Shown: one piece after another, positions 1-8,534 of the stretch | How positions within the stretch are numbered: position 1 is the stretch's first letter | Layout: each line of letters starts with the position of its first letter | DNA from: Nocardioides sp. TF02-7 | Lineage (GTDB): Bacteria > Actinomycetota > Actinomycetes > Propionibacteriales > Nocardioidaceae | Length of the DNA: 64,000 nt | Direction of reading: 5' to 3' | Assembly: GCF_022437945.1 (NCBI RefSeq) | Contig: NZ_CP092535.1 | Span: forward strand, 2,542,001-2,606,000 | The notes under the pieces: generated by a model | What the model was told of the DNA's origin: nothing | Databases searched by the model: none | The model's input: only the letters and a program-made list of their open reading frames with translations | Made by a program: the position numbers and the translations under genes

Positions 1-814
1 GCGTGGCGCTGGTGACCACGAGGACCTTCGGGTGGTTGTCGAGGTCGATGAACTGGAGGTTGGTGCGCAGCACCCGGAACGCCTCGGTGCGCGCGGCGAA
101 CCCGCCCAGGTCGGAGATCAGCGGCGACTTCTTCATCGCCGGGTCGTAGCCGATGCTCGCCAGCACCGGCGCCTCGGTGAACTTCGCGACGTCGTCGACG
201 GTGTGGATCGTGCGGTCGAGCAGGTCGCGGGCGATCGCCAGCGCGACGCCGAGCAGCAGGCCGATGATCCCGCCGACGACGAGGTTGAGCACGGTGCGCG
301 GGCTGACCTTGTCGGGGTTGTACGTCGGCGCGTCGGTGACCTTCGGGTCGATCTGCGAGGCGCCGCCGGCGCCGCTCGGCGTCTCCAGCTCGGTGACGTA
401 GTCGATGAACGTCGTCGTCACGACGTCGTTGATCGTCTGGGCGGTGCGGGCGTTGCCGTCGCGCACGGTGATCTCGATGAAGGTGGTGCCCTCCTCGACG
501 TCCGCCGAGATCCGGTCGGCGAGCTCCTCGGGCGTCAGGTCCTCGAGGTCGAGCCGGCCGATGACCTCCTCGGCCAGGCCGGAGCTCTTGGCGGCGCTGG
601 CGTACGACGCCGCGCGCTGCTGCACGATGAAGGCGGCCGTGTAGGCATCGGCCGCCTCACGGGTGTCGACGGTCAGCCACACCCGGCTCTTGGACTCGTA
701 CTCGGCGTCCATGAAGTAGGTGATGCCACCGGCCACGAGGAGGGCCAGCACCGGGAGCGCGACCACGCTGCGCCAGCGGCGGCGCAGGATCTGCAGGAAC
801 TGCTTCAGGTCCAC
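1..814 (-). CDS. Wzz/BY-kinase polysaccharide chain-length protein (partial, cut by window edge)
   Basis: This is the first 271 residues of a membrane protein that sets the chain length of exported polysaccharide and probably carries a C-terminal tyrosine autokinase. It starts at a GTG (MDLKQFLQILRRRW), has a first membrane segment at about residues 16-35, an extracytoplasmic Wzz region, and a second membrane segment at about 173-195. The conserved RDLLDRTIHTVDDV follows, then EAFRVLRTNLQF (244-255), which opens the CpsD-type kinase domain. The window ends inside VVTSAT, just before the expected Walker A loop. The domain order is typical of actinobacterial Wzz-Wze fusions. It is divergent from the DUF4012 gene and fits the polysaccharide genes further along. 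Family identity is confident; the kinase half is inferred because it lies outside the window. Confidence 0.88.
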   Translation of the reverse strand, partial: MDLKQFLQILRRRWRSVVALPVLALLVAGGITYFMDAEYESKSRVWLTVDTREAADAYTAAFIVQQRAASYASAAKSSGLAEEVIGRLDLEDLTPEELADRISADVEEGTTFIEITVRDGNARTAQTINDVVTTTFIDYVTELETPSGAGGASQIDPKVTDAPTYNPDKVSPRTVLNLVVGGIIGLLLGVALAIARDLLDRTIHTVDDVAKFTEAPVLASIGYDPAMKKSPLISDLGGFAARTEAFRVLRTNLQFIDLDNHPKVLVVTSAT

Positions 815-947
815 GGTGTCGAGTCCTCGGGTCGGGTGGCGGGCCGGAGTCCGCGCCGATACTAGGGCACCCCGGCGCGGCGTACGCCGCATCGCCGGAG
901 CGCGGGTCGGTCGCCCGTCGGCGCGGCGTCCGGGCATGCTTGCGCCC

Positions 948-2763
948 ATGTCACCGATGGTCCGCCGCCGCCGGCGCAGTCGTCTGCGCCGGGCGGTCCG
1001 GGCCGCGCGGCAGCGGCCGGCCGTCGCCGCCGGGCTGGCGTTCCTCGCCGCCGCGCTGCTGTGCGCGCTGTGGTGCGGGGTGACCGTCTGGCGGGCCGCC
1101 GCCGACCTGCAGGAGGTCGAGCAGAGCGGCCTGGTGCTGCGCCGGCAGTTGGTCGAGGGCGACGCCGACGGGGCGCGCCGGGCGCTGGCCGACTTCCAGG
1201 AGGCCAGTGCCACCGCGCGGTCGCGCACCGACGGGCCGACGTTCTGGGCGCTCGAGCGGCTGCCGCTGGTGGGCGACGACGCCGAGGCGGTGGGCGTCGC
1301 CGCCGACGTGCTCGACGACCTCGGCCGGGGAGGGGATCCCGCCGATCGTGGAGTCCGCCGAGCAGGTGACCTCGCGGGCGTTCCATCCGCAGGACCACCA
1401 GTTCCCGCTCGCGCGGATCGCCGCCCTGCGCGAGCCGGCGCGCCGCAGCGAGGCCGCGTTCGACGCCGCGGCCGACCGGCTCGCCGCGGTCGACGAGTCC
1501 GACCTGGCCGGGCCGCTGCGCACCCGGTTCGACCAGCTGCGGACGCTGGTGGTGGCCGGTCGCGACACCCTCGGCTCCGCCTACCGCGCGGCCGCGATGA
1601 TGCCCGACCTGCTCGGCGACGACCGGACGCGGCGCTACCTGCTGGTGCTCGAGAACAACGCCGAGCTGCGCTCGACCGGCGGGCTGGCCGGCTCGATCTC
1701 GGTGGTCGAGGCGACGGACGGGCGGGTCGAGATCGTGCACCAGGAGCCGTCCCACGACTTCGGGATCCGCGATCGGTCGCCGGTGCCGCTCACCCGCGAG
1801 GAGCGCCGGGTCTTCGGCGACGCCCTCGGGCAGTACTTCCTCAACGCCGTGATGACGCCCGACGTGCCGCGGGCCGCGGAGCTGATGGCGGCGCACTGGC
1901 GGGAGGACCGCGGCTCACCGATCGACGGCGTGTTCCTCGTCGACCCGGTCGCCGTGTCCTACCTGCTCTCCGGCACCGGCCCGGTCGCGGTGCCCGGCTA
2001 CCCGCCGGTGGCCGCCGGCACCGTGGTCGCGGCGGTCGAGAACACGATCTACCGGGTCACCACCGACGTCGCCGAGCACGACGCCTACCAGAACGCCGTC
2101 GCGAAGGCGGTGTTCGACGCCTTCGCCGCGGGGCGGGGCGACGCCGTCGACGTGGTGACCGCGCTGGCCCGCGGGGTGGCCGAGGGGCGGATCCGGATGC
2201 ACAGCTTCCACCCCGACGTCCAGGAGCGGGTCGCCGGCACGGCGGTCGCCGGTGAGCTGCCCGGCGACGAGGCGGCGATCGGCGTCTACCTCAACGACGC
2301 CACCGCGTCGAAGATGTCCTACTACCTCGACTACGACGTCGCGGTCGCGGCCCGCTCGTGCGAGGACGCCGTGCAGGAGCTGGCCGGCACCGTGCGGCTC
2401 ACCAACGACACCCCGCCCGACGTCGCCGACCTGCCGCCGACGGTCACCGGCTACACCGGTCCCGACGCCGGGTTCCGGCCCGGCGACCAGAAGGTGGTCG
2501 CCTACCTGATGCTCCCCGCCAGCGGCGAGGTGGTCGAGGTCGAGGTGGCCGGCCGGCGCATCGACCCGCCCGCCACCTTCCCGCTCGGCGGCCGGACCGT
2601 CGTACCGGTCTTCGTGCACCTGCGGCCGGAGGAGACGCAGGAGGTGGAGTTCGTGGTGCGCACCGGACCCGCCCAGACCGGCGACGTCGAGCTCGTCGTG
2701 ACGCCCGGCTCGACGCCGGGCAGCGCCTCGCGGACGCTGCCGTCCGCCTGCCGGTCTCGATAG
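948..2763 (+). CDS. DUF4012 domain-containing membrane-anchored protein (frameshift near 1326-1334)
   Basis: About 604 residues once one base is removed. The start is ATG at 948 (MSPMVRRRRRSRLRR); a basic N-terminus precedes one membrane segment at roughly residues 25-45, then a long extracytoplasmic part. The DUF4012 signature LLVLENNAELRSTGGLAGSI and the segment GVFLVDPVAVSYLLSGTGPV are clear. DUF4012 proteins usually sit beside polysaccharide genes, as here next to Wzz, but their biochemical role is unknown. The reading frame changes in the run ccggggagggg at 1326-1334: removing one G joins DVLDDLGRGG to IPPIVESAEQ without loss. I treat the break as a sequence error rather than a true pseudogene. 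Confidence 0.85.
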
Positions 2764-2818
2764 TCGGACACCGGTCTCGACATCCGGACGATCGCCGGGT
2801 GATCCACCGGTCACCGCC

Positions 2819-2824
2819 TAGGGT
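2819..2824 (+). promoter_or_regulatory. -10 box of a leaderless leader-peptide transcript
   Basis: TAGGGT lies 8 nt upstream of the ATG at 2832, with no ribosome binding site between. In actinobacteria this spacing is typical of leaderless transcription starting at the A of the ATG. Read from sequence and spacing only. Confidence 0.5.
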
Positions 2825-2831
2825 GGCTGAC

Positions 2832-2909
2832 ATGTCGACGACCCTGCTGACCCGACGCCGCGCGGTGGACCACTGCCGCGTCCGGTCGGCGCTCTGTCGC
2901 CCCTGCTGA
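2832..2909 (+). CDS. Cys-rich 25-residue leader peptide upstream of sulfurtransferase
   Basis: A short ORF, MSTTLLTRRRAVDHCRVRSA followed by LCRPC and a stop. It has the RRxVDxCRVxxxLCR pattern of the actinobacterial putative leader peptides found ahead of sulfur-metabolism genes, and ends with three cysteines in its last eleven residues. In mycobacteria, Cys-rich leaderless ORFs of this kind act as cysteine-responsive attenuators: ribosome stalling or completion at the Cys codons changes folding of the downstream leader RNA. Here the next gene, 207 nt downstream, is a CysA-type rhodanese, which fits. The intervening DNA is very G+C rich and can form several stems. Attenuation itself is inferred. 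Confidence 0.8.
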   Translation: MSTTLLTRRRAVDHCRVRSALCRPC

Positions 2910-3116
2910 GCGGGGTCGTCCCCGGCGCGGCAGCGCCACCGACTCCCGGCGCACCGGGCCCGCCGCCCGGCCCCGTCCGCCGGCCTCGTCCCCGCCACGT
3001 CCGGACACCTGCCGTGTCCGCGACCCCGGGCGCCAGCCCTCCCATCGTCGCCCGAACGAACGCCGAACAGCCCGACCGCCGAACAGCCCGACCGACCCGA
3101 TAGGAACGCAACAGAC
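2910..3116 (+). promoter_or_regulatory. Structured leader between Cys-rich peptide and rhodanese
   Basis: No further gene is seen. The segment holds a hairpin GGACAC-ctgcc-GTGTCC at 3003-3019, other GC stems, and a perfect 16-bp tandem duplication (ccgaacagcccgaccg at 3062-3077 and 3078-3093) just before the rhodanese start. This is where a cysteine attenuator would act; alternative structures were judged by eye only. Confidence 0.4.
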
Positions 3117-3965
3117 ATGAGCCGCGAGAACGCCCTCGTCTCCGCCCAGTGGGTGGAGGAGAACCTCGACAACCCCAAGGTGGTGCTGATCGAGGTCGAC
3201 GAGGACACCACGTCGTACGACAAGGGCCACATCCGGGGAGCGATCAAGCTCGACTGGACCACCGACCTGCAGGACCAGGTCCGCCGCGACTTCGTCAACA
3301 AGCAGCAGTTCGAGGCGCTGCTCTCCGACCGCGGCGTCGCCAACGACGACACCGTGGTGCTCTACGGCGGCAACAACAACTGGTTCGCCGCCTACGCCTA
3401 CTGGTACTTCAAGCTCTACGGCCACCAGGACGTGAAGCTGATGGACGGCGGCCGCAAGAAGTGGGAGCTCGACAGCCGCGAGCTGGTCACCGAGGTCCCG
3501 ACCCGCGAGAAGACGCAGTACGTCGCGCAGGAGCAGGACCGCTCGATCCGGGCGTTCCGCGACGAGGTCGTCGACGCGATCGGCGACAAGAACATCGTCG
3601 ACGTGCGCAGCCCCGACGAGTACGCCGGCCGGCTGATGGCCCCGGCGCACCTGCCGCAGGAGCAGGCCCAGCGCGCCGGCCACGTCCCGACCTCGGTCAA
3701 CGTGCCGTGGAGCAAGAACGCCAACGACGACGGCACCTTCAAGTCCGACGAGGAGCTCAAGGCCCTCTACGACGAGGTCGGCTTCGACACCTCCAAGGAC
3801 ACCATCGCCCTGTGCCGGATCGGCGAGCGCTCCTCGCTCACCTGGTTCGTGCTCAAGGAGCTCCTCGGCCACGAGAACGTGAAGAACTACGACGGCTCCT
3901 GGACCGAGTACGGCTCGCTGGTCGGCGTGCCCGTGGTGCTCGGCGACGAGCCCGGTGAGGCCTGA
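3117..3965 (+). CDS. cysA: Thiosulfate sulfurtransferase (rhodanese, CysA/SseA type)
   Basis: 282 residues starting ATG (MSRENALVSAQWVEENL). It has two rhodanese folds: an inactive N-terminal one (residues about 1-130) and a catalytic C-terminal one with Asp-Val-Arg at about 163-165 and the active-site loop CRIGERSS near residue 229. The family moves sulfane sulfur from thiosulfate to cyanide or thiol acceptors in the cytoplasm. It matches the mycobacterial CysA/SseA rhodanese group in length and loop sequence. The symbol follows mycobacterial usage and does not mean the sulfate-permease ATPase of enteric bacteria. It is preceded by the Cys-rich leader and followed at once by the DUF1416 gene, a pairing common in actinobacteria. 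Confidence 0.92.
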   Translation: MSRENALVSAQWVEENLDNPKVVLIEVDEDTTSYDKGHIRGAIKLDWTTDLQDQVRRDFVNKQQFEALLSDRGVANDDTVVLYGGNNNWFAAYAYWYFKLYGHQDVKLMDGGRKKWELDSRELVTEVPTREKTQYVAQEQDRSIRAFRDEVVDAIGDKNIVDVRSPDEYAGRLMAPAHLPQEQAQRAGHVPTSVNVPWSKNANDDGTFKSDEELKALYDEVGFDTSKDTIALCRIGERSSLTWFVLKELLGHENVKNYDGSWTEYGSLVGVPVVLGDEPGEA

Positions 3966-3966
3966 C

Positions 3967-4263
3967 ATGTGCGGTGCCACGAAGGGCGGGCTCTCGCTCG
4001 ACGGCGTCAACGTCGCCAAGGAGGCGGTGATCCAGGGGCAGGTGCTCCGCGGTGACGAGCCCGTCCCCAACGCCTACGTCCGGCTGCTCGACCGCAGCGG
4101 CGAGTTCACCGCCGAGGTGCCGACCTCGGCCACCGGCCACTTCCGGTTCTTCGCCGCCGACGGCCAGTGGACGCTGCGCACCCTCGCGCCGAAGGCCGAC
4201 CCGGTCGACCGGGTCGTCCAAGCGCAGGTGGGCGACGTCGCCGAGGTGACCGTCACCCTCTGA
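3967..4263 (+). CDS. DUF1416 domain-containing protein
   Basis: A 98-residue protein starting MCGATKGGLSLDGVNVAKEA at ATG 3967, one base after the rhodanese stop. The family is a small beta-rich protein, possibly a transthyretin-like fold, nearly always encoded after an actinobacterial rhodanese; its function is unknown. The conserved N-terminal Cys-Gly motif and the segment GQVLRGDEPVPNAYVRLLD are present. Tight spacing implies cotranscription and shared control with the rhodanese. An in-frame GTG at 3955 is possible, but MCGATKGG is the family start. Confidence 0.9.
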   Translation: MCGATKGGLSLDGVNVAKEAVIQGQVLRGDEPVPNAYVRLLDRSGEFTAEVPTSATGHFRFFAADGQWTLRTLAPKADPVDRVVQAQVGDVAEVTVTL

Positions 4264-4304
4264 GGGTGCGCGCCGACGTGACGCAGGACTCGTGACGAAC
4301 GACC

Positions 4305-4336
4305 AGGGCGGCCCCCGGAATGCCGGGGGCCGCCCT
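4305..4336 (+). terminator. Hairpin terminator after rhodanese-DUF1416
   Basis: Perfect 14-bp GC stem (agggcggcccccgg / ccgggggccgccct) with a 4-nt loop aatg. No U-tract follows, which is usual in high-GC actinobacteria. It lies 41 bp beyond the DUF1416 stop. Confidence 0.75.
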
Positions 4337-4353
4337 CGTCGTTGGAGGACGAC

Positions 4354-4782
4354 GTGACCGGGATCCTCGTCCTCGTGGTGGCCGTCGTGGCCGCGCTCGG
4401 CTTCGGCCTGCACCGCCGCCTCACCGACGGCGACTTCGCCGCGCCCGCCGACGAGGCGCCGACGACGTGGACGCGGCTGCAGGCCGCGGTGCCCGACGCC
4501 CGGCGGGGTGAGCGGGCGACGCTCGTGCAGTTCTCCTCGGCCTTCTGCGCGCCCTGCCGCGCGACCCGGGTCGTGCTGGCCGACGTCGCGCGGCGCGAGC
4601 CGGGCGTCGAGCACGTCGAGGTCGACGCCGAGCAGCACCTCGAGCTGGTCCGGGCCCTCGACGTGCGCCGGACGCCGACCACGCTGGTGCTCGACGGCGC
4701 CGGGGCCGAGGTCGGTCGCGCCGCCGGGGCGCCGCGCCGCGAGCAGGTGCTCGCCGCGCTCCCGCCGGAGCCCGCGCGGTGA
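4354..4782 (+). CDS. Membrane-anchored thioredoxin-family protein
   Basis: About 142 residues from GTG 4354, chosen because GGAGG lies 5-9 nt upstream; a TTG at 4342 is also in frame. The N-terminus (about 2-18) is a hydrophobic anchor, then a thioredoxin fold with the active site AFCAPCRA near residue 64 and the cis-proline segment VRRTPTTLVLD. A role in thiol-disulfide exchange is inferred. It overlaps the DUF4395 gene by a GTGA junction. TlpA-like thioredoxin plus DUF4395 is a recurrent actinobacterial pair. Confidence 0.82.
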   Translation: MTGILVLVVAVVAALGFGLHRRLTDGDFAAPADEAPTTWTRLQAAVPDARRGERATLVQFSSAFCAPCRATRVVLADVARREPGVEHVEVDAEQHLELVRALDVRRTPTTLVLDGAGAEVGRAAGAPRREQVLAALPPEPAR

Positions 4783-5243
4783 CCGGCATCGACCCCCGCG
4801 GCCCCCGCTTCACGGCCGCGGTGACGCTGGTCGTGCTCGCCGCCGCGCTGCTCGTGCCGACGCCCGTCGCCGTCGTGCTCGTGGCCGTCCAGGCGCTGCT
4901 CTTCCTCGTCGGGGTCACGCTCGGCGTGCAGCGGACGCCCACCGGCGTGGTCTTCCGGCTGCTGGTCCGGCCGCGGCTGGCGCCGCCTGCCGGACTCGAG
5001 GACCCGCGCCCGCCGCGGTTCGCCCAGGGCGTCGGTCTGGCGTTCACCGTCGTCGCCCTCGCCGGGTACGCCGCCGGCGCCGACCTGGTCGCCCAGCTCG
5101 CGGTCGGCCTGGCGCTGGTCGCCGCCGTGCTCAACGCGGTGTTCGGGCTCTGCCTGGGCTGCGAGCTGTACCTCGCCGGGCTGCGGCTGACCCGGCGTAC
5201 CGCCTGGAGGCGGCGACGGGCGCCGGCGTGCCACGATGACCGG
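4779..5243 (+). CDS. DUF4395 domain-containing membrane protein
   Basis: About 155 residues with four predicted membrane segments and the family motif FGLCLGCELYLAG near its C-terminus. It starts at GTG 4779 within the thioredoxin stop. The function is unknown; DUF4395 proteins usually accompany thioredoxin or rhodanese genes, as here. There is no stop before the next gene: the frame continues after [17 protein letters not shown] straight into the BKACE enzyme. A TGA in another frame (5237-5239) sits where the family normally ends, so a lost or gained base may have removed the real stop. The 3' boundary given is therefore the next start codon. Confidence 0.7.
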
Positions 5244-6095
5244 GTGACCACAGACCTCGCTCCCGTCCCCGCGGAGGCCCTGCTCGTCACCGTCGCGCCG
5301 ACCGGCGCCGAGACGGCGAAGGCCGACTGCCCGCAGCTGCCGACCACGCTCGAGGAGCTGGTCGCCACGGCGAAGGAGTGCGAGGCGGCCGGCGCGGCGA
5401 TGATCCACGTCCACATCCGCGACGACGACCACCGGCCCACCCTCGACCTGGCCCGGCTGACCGACACTGTGCAGGCGCTCCGCGAGCAGACCGACCTCGT
5501 CGTGCAGCTCTCGACGGGCGGCTCCGTGCACGACCCGCTCGACGCCCGGCTGCGGGTGCTCGACGCCGCGCCGGACTCGTGCAGCCTCACGATGGGCACC
5601 ACCAACTTCGGCGACGACGTGTTCAGCAACCCGTGGCCGTTCGTCCGCGACCTCTACCAGCTGAGCCAGGAGCGGCAGGTCGTGCCCGAGTTCGAGCTCT
5701 TCGACCTCGGCCACGTCGCCGCGCTCGGCCGGCTGCTCGACCGCCACGGCCTGCCCCACGGCGGGCGGGTCCACTGCGACTTCGTGATGGGCGTGCCCGG
5801 CGGCATGCCCGGCACCGCCGACGCGCTCGTCGCCGCGGTCGCCGCCCTGCCTCCCGAGGTCACCAGCTGGTCGGCCACCGGCATCGGCCGCACCACCCTC
5901 CCGGTCGCCCTCGCCGCCCTCAGCAAGGACGGCCACCTTCGGGTCGGCATGGAGGACGTGCTGACGATCCGCAGGGGCGAGCCGGTGGCCAGCAACCGCC
6001 AGCTCGTCGAGCGCGCCGTCGCCCTCGGCGGGCTCGCCCAGCGGCGGCCGATGACGACCACGGAGGCGCGGGCGCTGCTCGGGCTCGGGGGGTAA
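5244..6095 (+). CDS. 3-keto-5-aminohexanoate cleavage (BKACE) family enzyme
   Basis: 283 residues from GTG 5244 (MTTDLAPVPAEALLVTVAPT). BKACE enzymes condense a beta-keto acid with acetyl-CoA using a Zn ion. The metal-binding HVHIRD (in AAMIHVHIRDDD), the acidic segment VPEFELFDLGHV and FVMGVPGGMPG are all present, and the length is normal. Its exact substrate cannot be told from sequence. It is in frame and uninterrupted with the DUF4395 gene upstream, which is either a true fusion or a lost stop; the GTG inside gtgacc is the expected family start. Confidence 0.82.
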   Translation: MTTDLAPVPAEALLVTVAPTGAETAKADCPQLPTTLEELVATAKECEAAGAAMIHVHIRDDDHRPTLDLARLTDTVQALREQTDLVVQLSTGGSVHDPLDARLRVLDAAPDSCSLTMGTTNFGDDVFSNPWPFVRDLYQLSQERQVVPEFELFDLGHVAALGRLLDRHGLPHGGRVHCDFVMGVPGGMPGTADALVAAVAALPPEVTSWSATGIGRTTLPVALAALSKDGHLRVGMEDVLTIRRGEPVASNRQLVERAVALGGLAQRRPMTTTEARALLGLGG

Positions 6096-6201
6096 GCCGC
6101 GCGAGCGTCGGGATGGCCGTGTGACCTCCCGGCGGGGGGCGTCGTTACAGAGGCGGGGGATCTGTCAACGACGGTCTACATCGGGAGTGGTGGCGGCTCA
6201 C

Positions 6202-7389
6202 ATGCGGATTCTCGTGCACGACTACAGCGGCCATCCGTTCCAGGTCGAGCTGAGCGCTGCGCTCGCCGACCGCGGTCACGACGTGACGCACTCCTGGTGC
6301 GAGGCGCACGTCTCCGGCAAGGGCAACCTCGGCGGCCACGAGCAGGTCCGCTTCGACCCGATCGGGTGCGGCGAGGTGATCGAGAAGCTCAGCTTCCGCC
6401 GCCGGCTCCTGCAGGAGCTGCGGTACGGCGTCCAGCTCGCGCGCCAGGTGCGGCGGCGGCGCCCCGACGCCGTGCTCATGGGCAACGTGCCGGTGCCGAT
6501 GATGGTCGTGGTGACGGCGTACCTCCTTCTTACGCGGGTGCCGTGGGTGTCGTGGCAGCAGGACGTGCAGGGCGTGGCGATGAAGAGCTTCGCCGGCGAC
6601 AAGCTCTCCCGCGGCTTCGTGGTCTTCGCCTGGGTGGCGGCACGGCTCGAGCGCTGGTGCAACCGGCGGGCCGACGCGATCGTCGTCATCTCCGACGCGT
6701 TCCTCGACGTCCACCGCGCCTGGGGCACCGCCCACAAGACGGTCGTGATCCCCAACTGGGCGCCGCTGCACGAGCTGGTGCCGACCGACCGCGACAACGC
6801 CTGGGCGCGCGAGCACGACCTCGCCGACGCCCCGAGCCTGCTCTACTCCGGCACCCTCGGCCTCAAGCACAACCCGCGGCTGCTGGTGCAGGTCGCCCGC
6901 GCCGTCCGCGACCGCGGCGTGCCGGCGCGCCTCACTGTGGTGACCGAGGGCCACGCCGTCGACCTCCTCCGGGAGGAGGCCGCGCGGCTCGACGTGCCGG
7001 TCACGCTGCTGCCGTTCCAGCCGTACGAACGGCTCTCGGAGGTGCTCGGCTCCGGCGACGTGCTGATGGTGGTGCTCGACAAGGCCGCCGGCGGCTTCTC
7101 CGTGCCGTCGAAGACGCTGTCCTACCTCTGCGCCGCCCGCCCCATCCTCGGCCTGATGCCGCACGAGAACCTCGCCGCCGCCCTCGTCGACGAGGCCGGC
7201 GGCTGCGTCCTGCCCCCCGACGAGGGCTCGGTCGAGAAGGCCGCCGACTGGGTGGTCGAGGTGCTCGACGACCAGGAGGTCCGCGAGAAGCTCGGCCGCC
7301 GCGCCCGCGACCTCGCCGAGCGCGAGTTCGACCTCGCCAACTGCAGCCGGGAGTTCGAGCGGCTGCTGCTCGCCGCTGCGCGGGGGTAG
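6202..7389 (+). CDS. Glycosyltransferase family 4 (WbuB-like)
   Basis: 395 residues from ATG 6202 (MRILVHDYSGHPFQVEL); in-frame starts exist further upstream but the family begins at MRIL. It is a GT-B fold enzyme: an N-terminal Rossmann domain to about residue 190, then a C-terminal nucleotide-sugar domain with SLLYSGTLGLKHNPRLL and GGFSVPSKTLSYLCAARPIL, as in WbuB-like amino-sugar transferases. It probably adds a sugar to a lipid-linked glycan at the inner membrane face. The 3' end (7261-7299) is repeated word for word at 8456-8494, which marks a local duplication. Donor and acceptor are unknown. Confidence 0.87.
   Translation: MRILVHDYSGHPFQVELSAALADRGHDVTHSWCEAHVSGKGNLGGHEQVRFDPIGCGEVIEKLSFRRRLLQELRYGVQLARQVRRRRPDAVLMGNVPVPMMVVVTAYLLLTRVPWVSWQQDVQGVAMKSFAGDKLSRGFVVFAWVAARLERWCNRRADAIVVISDAFLDVHRAWGTAHKTVVIPNWAPLHELVPTDRDNAWAREHDLADAPSLLYSGTLGLKHNPRLLVQVARAVRDRGVPARLTVVTEGHAVDLLREEAARLDVPVTLLPFQPYERLSEVLGSGDVLMVVLDKAAGGFSVPSKTLSYLCAARPILGLMPHENLAAALVDEAGGCVLPPDEGSVEKAADWVVEVLDDQEVREKLGRRARDLAEREFDLANCSREFERLLLAAARG
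7261..7299 (+). repeat. Direct repeat A, first copy (inside glycosyltransferase 3' end)
   Basis: 39 bp identical to 8456-8494. Together with repeat B (7397-7429 and 8502-8534) it brackets the lipoprotein segment. Confidence 0.85.
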
Positions 7390-7396
7390 GGCCTGG

Positions 7397-7429
7397 CGGG
7401 GGCCGCCCCGCCCACCCCTGTTCGAACAC
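7397..7429 (+). repeat. Direct repeat B, first copy, carrying half of an SOS box
   Basis: 33 bp identical to 8502-8534, ending in ttcgaacac. Here the sequence continues acatgtcc, so the second half-site GTTC of the LexA box is lost; at 8527-8542 the box is complete. Confidence 0.85.
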
Positions 7430-7474
7430 ATGTCCCCTCGGGTCGACTGAAAAAGCACGAGCGATAGAGAAGGC

Positions 7475-8146
7475 CTATTCCTTGGCCCAGGCTCGTTGGG
7501 CGAAGTTCACGATTGTGTCGACGCTGGACGTGAGAGGCACGTTGCCGTCACTTGAGCGAGCGTTGCTCCGAGACAGGGCGACCACCTCGGCGCTCCGCGC
7601 AACGGCGTTGCCGTCGACAATGTCGAACACCCCGGCGGAGCCGCCGACAGGGACCAGGAATCGATCGAAACTCTGAATCCCAGGGGCTTCCTTCGAAGTC
7701 TTGTCGACGACTACGAGGAGTACCTCGGCGCCGGCGACGAGATCGGGGTGATCCTCCCCGCCGCTGGTAACGCCCGCGTAGTCGTCCCAGGCGACGACAG
7801 CGACGTCGCCGAGGGCGACCACCGCTTCATCACTGCTCTCACTGACCGCCAGTTCAACGAACTTGATCGGCACCGCGTTGCTCGAGTCCTCCGGGGTTGC
7901 GCCACCGCCGTCGAGTTCGGTGGCAACCGTTGCCCCTACGATCCCGCGCACGATCAACTCGCCCCGCGCCACCAACTCCTCGACGGACTCATAGACAGGG
8001 CCATCTCCGAGCGTGATCGGGGTGGGTGTCGCATCAGGAAGTTCCGCTTCCGCGTCCTGCGACTTCCCCTCCGAGCAGCCCGACGCAAACGCGACGCTGC
8101 AGGTCACAGCGATCGACAATCGCACCCCGCGACTGAGCGTGTTCAC
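7475..8146 (-). CDS. Hypothetical secreted lipoprotein in a probable insertion
   Basis: 223 residues from GTG 8146, chosen because AAGGAG lies just upstream. The N-terminus MNTLSRGVRLSIAVTCSVAF then ASGC is a lipoprotein signal peptide with the lipidated Cys at about residue 24. After an acidic spacer comes a domain I cannot assign, with VEELVARGELIVRGIVGATV and AGAEVLLVVVDKTSKEAPGI. The pattern (a flow of short beta segments, a vow-like VELAVSE stretch) suggests a small beta-sheet domain, without further support. Its G+C looks lower than the neighbours. It lies between two copies of a direct repeat that match the genes on either side, so it seems to have been inserted. Confidence 0.6.
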   Translation of the reverse strand: MNTLSRGVRLSIAVTCSVAFASGCSEGKSQDAEAELPDATPTPITLGDGPVYESVEELVARGELIVRGIVGATVATELDGGGATPEDSSNAVPIKFVELAVSESSDEAVVALGDVAVVAWDDYAGVTSGGEDHPDLVAGAEVLLVVVDKTSKEAPGIQSFDRFLVPVGGSAGVFDIVDGNAVARSAEVVALSRSNARSSDGNVPLTSSVDTIVNFAQRAWAKE

Positions 8147-8427
8147 AATGCCGACTCCTTCGTCAGTACTTTGCCCGCACACCGTCTTGGTCGTCGTCCC
8201 ATGGAGGTGCTCCGCCACATCCGGACTTCTCGGAGCCTTGCTCCATCACCTTCCGGCGCCCGCCGCACGTCCCACGGCCCCCGCTGCAGACGCCGTAGAT
8301 CAGCGCCCAGGTCCTCGCTGACGTATGAACCGAATCTGATCTCGATCTCTCGATTCGACGCGCTCTGCACGAACAAGGTTCCCGGAACGTCCTTGGAGCT
8401 CCAGTTGTCCTTCGCGCGTGTAGCCGA
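8143..8427 (-). pseudogene. Possible C-terminal fragment of an unknown gene
   Basis: Upstream of the lipoprotein an open stretch on the same strand reads protein-like in part (NWSSKDVPGTLFVQSASNRE, then IEIRFGSYVSEDLGADL), but has no plausible start of its own: upstream it runs into the duplicated repeats. It may be the end of a gene cut when the segment was inserted. No family is recognised, and it may be chance. Confidence 0.25.
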
Positions 8428-8455
8428 TCGAGGGCTCGACGCCGACCTGGTCCAA

Positions 8456-8534
8456 GTGCTCGACGACCAGGAGGTCCGCGAGAAGCTCGGCCGCGGCCTC
8501 ACGGGGGCCGCCCCGCCCACCCCTGTTCGAACAC
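8456..8534 (+). repeat. Direct repeats A and B, second copies
   Basis: 8456-8494 equals 7261-7299 and 8502-8534 equals 7397-7429. The 97 bp that separate A and B at the first site are reduced to 7 bp here, so this copy is a deleted duplicate. Confidence 0.85.

Noticed and set aside
1326..1334. Programmed ribosomal frameshift in the DUF4012 gene
   Set aside because: No slippery heptamer with a conserved context, and the same kind of break occurs in some thirty unrelated genes; a sequence error explains all.
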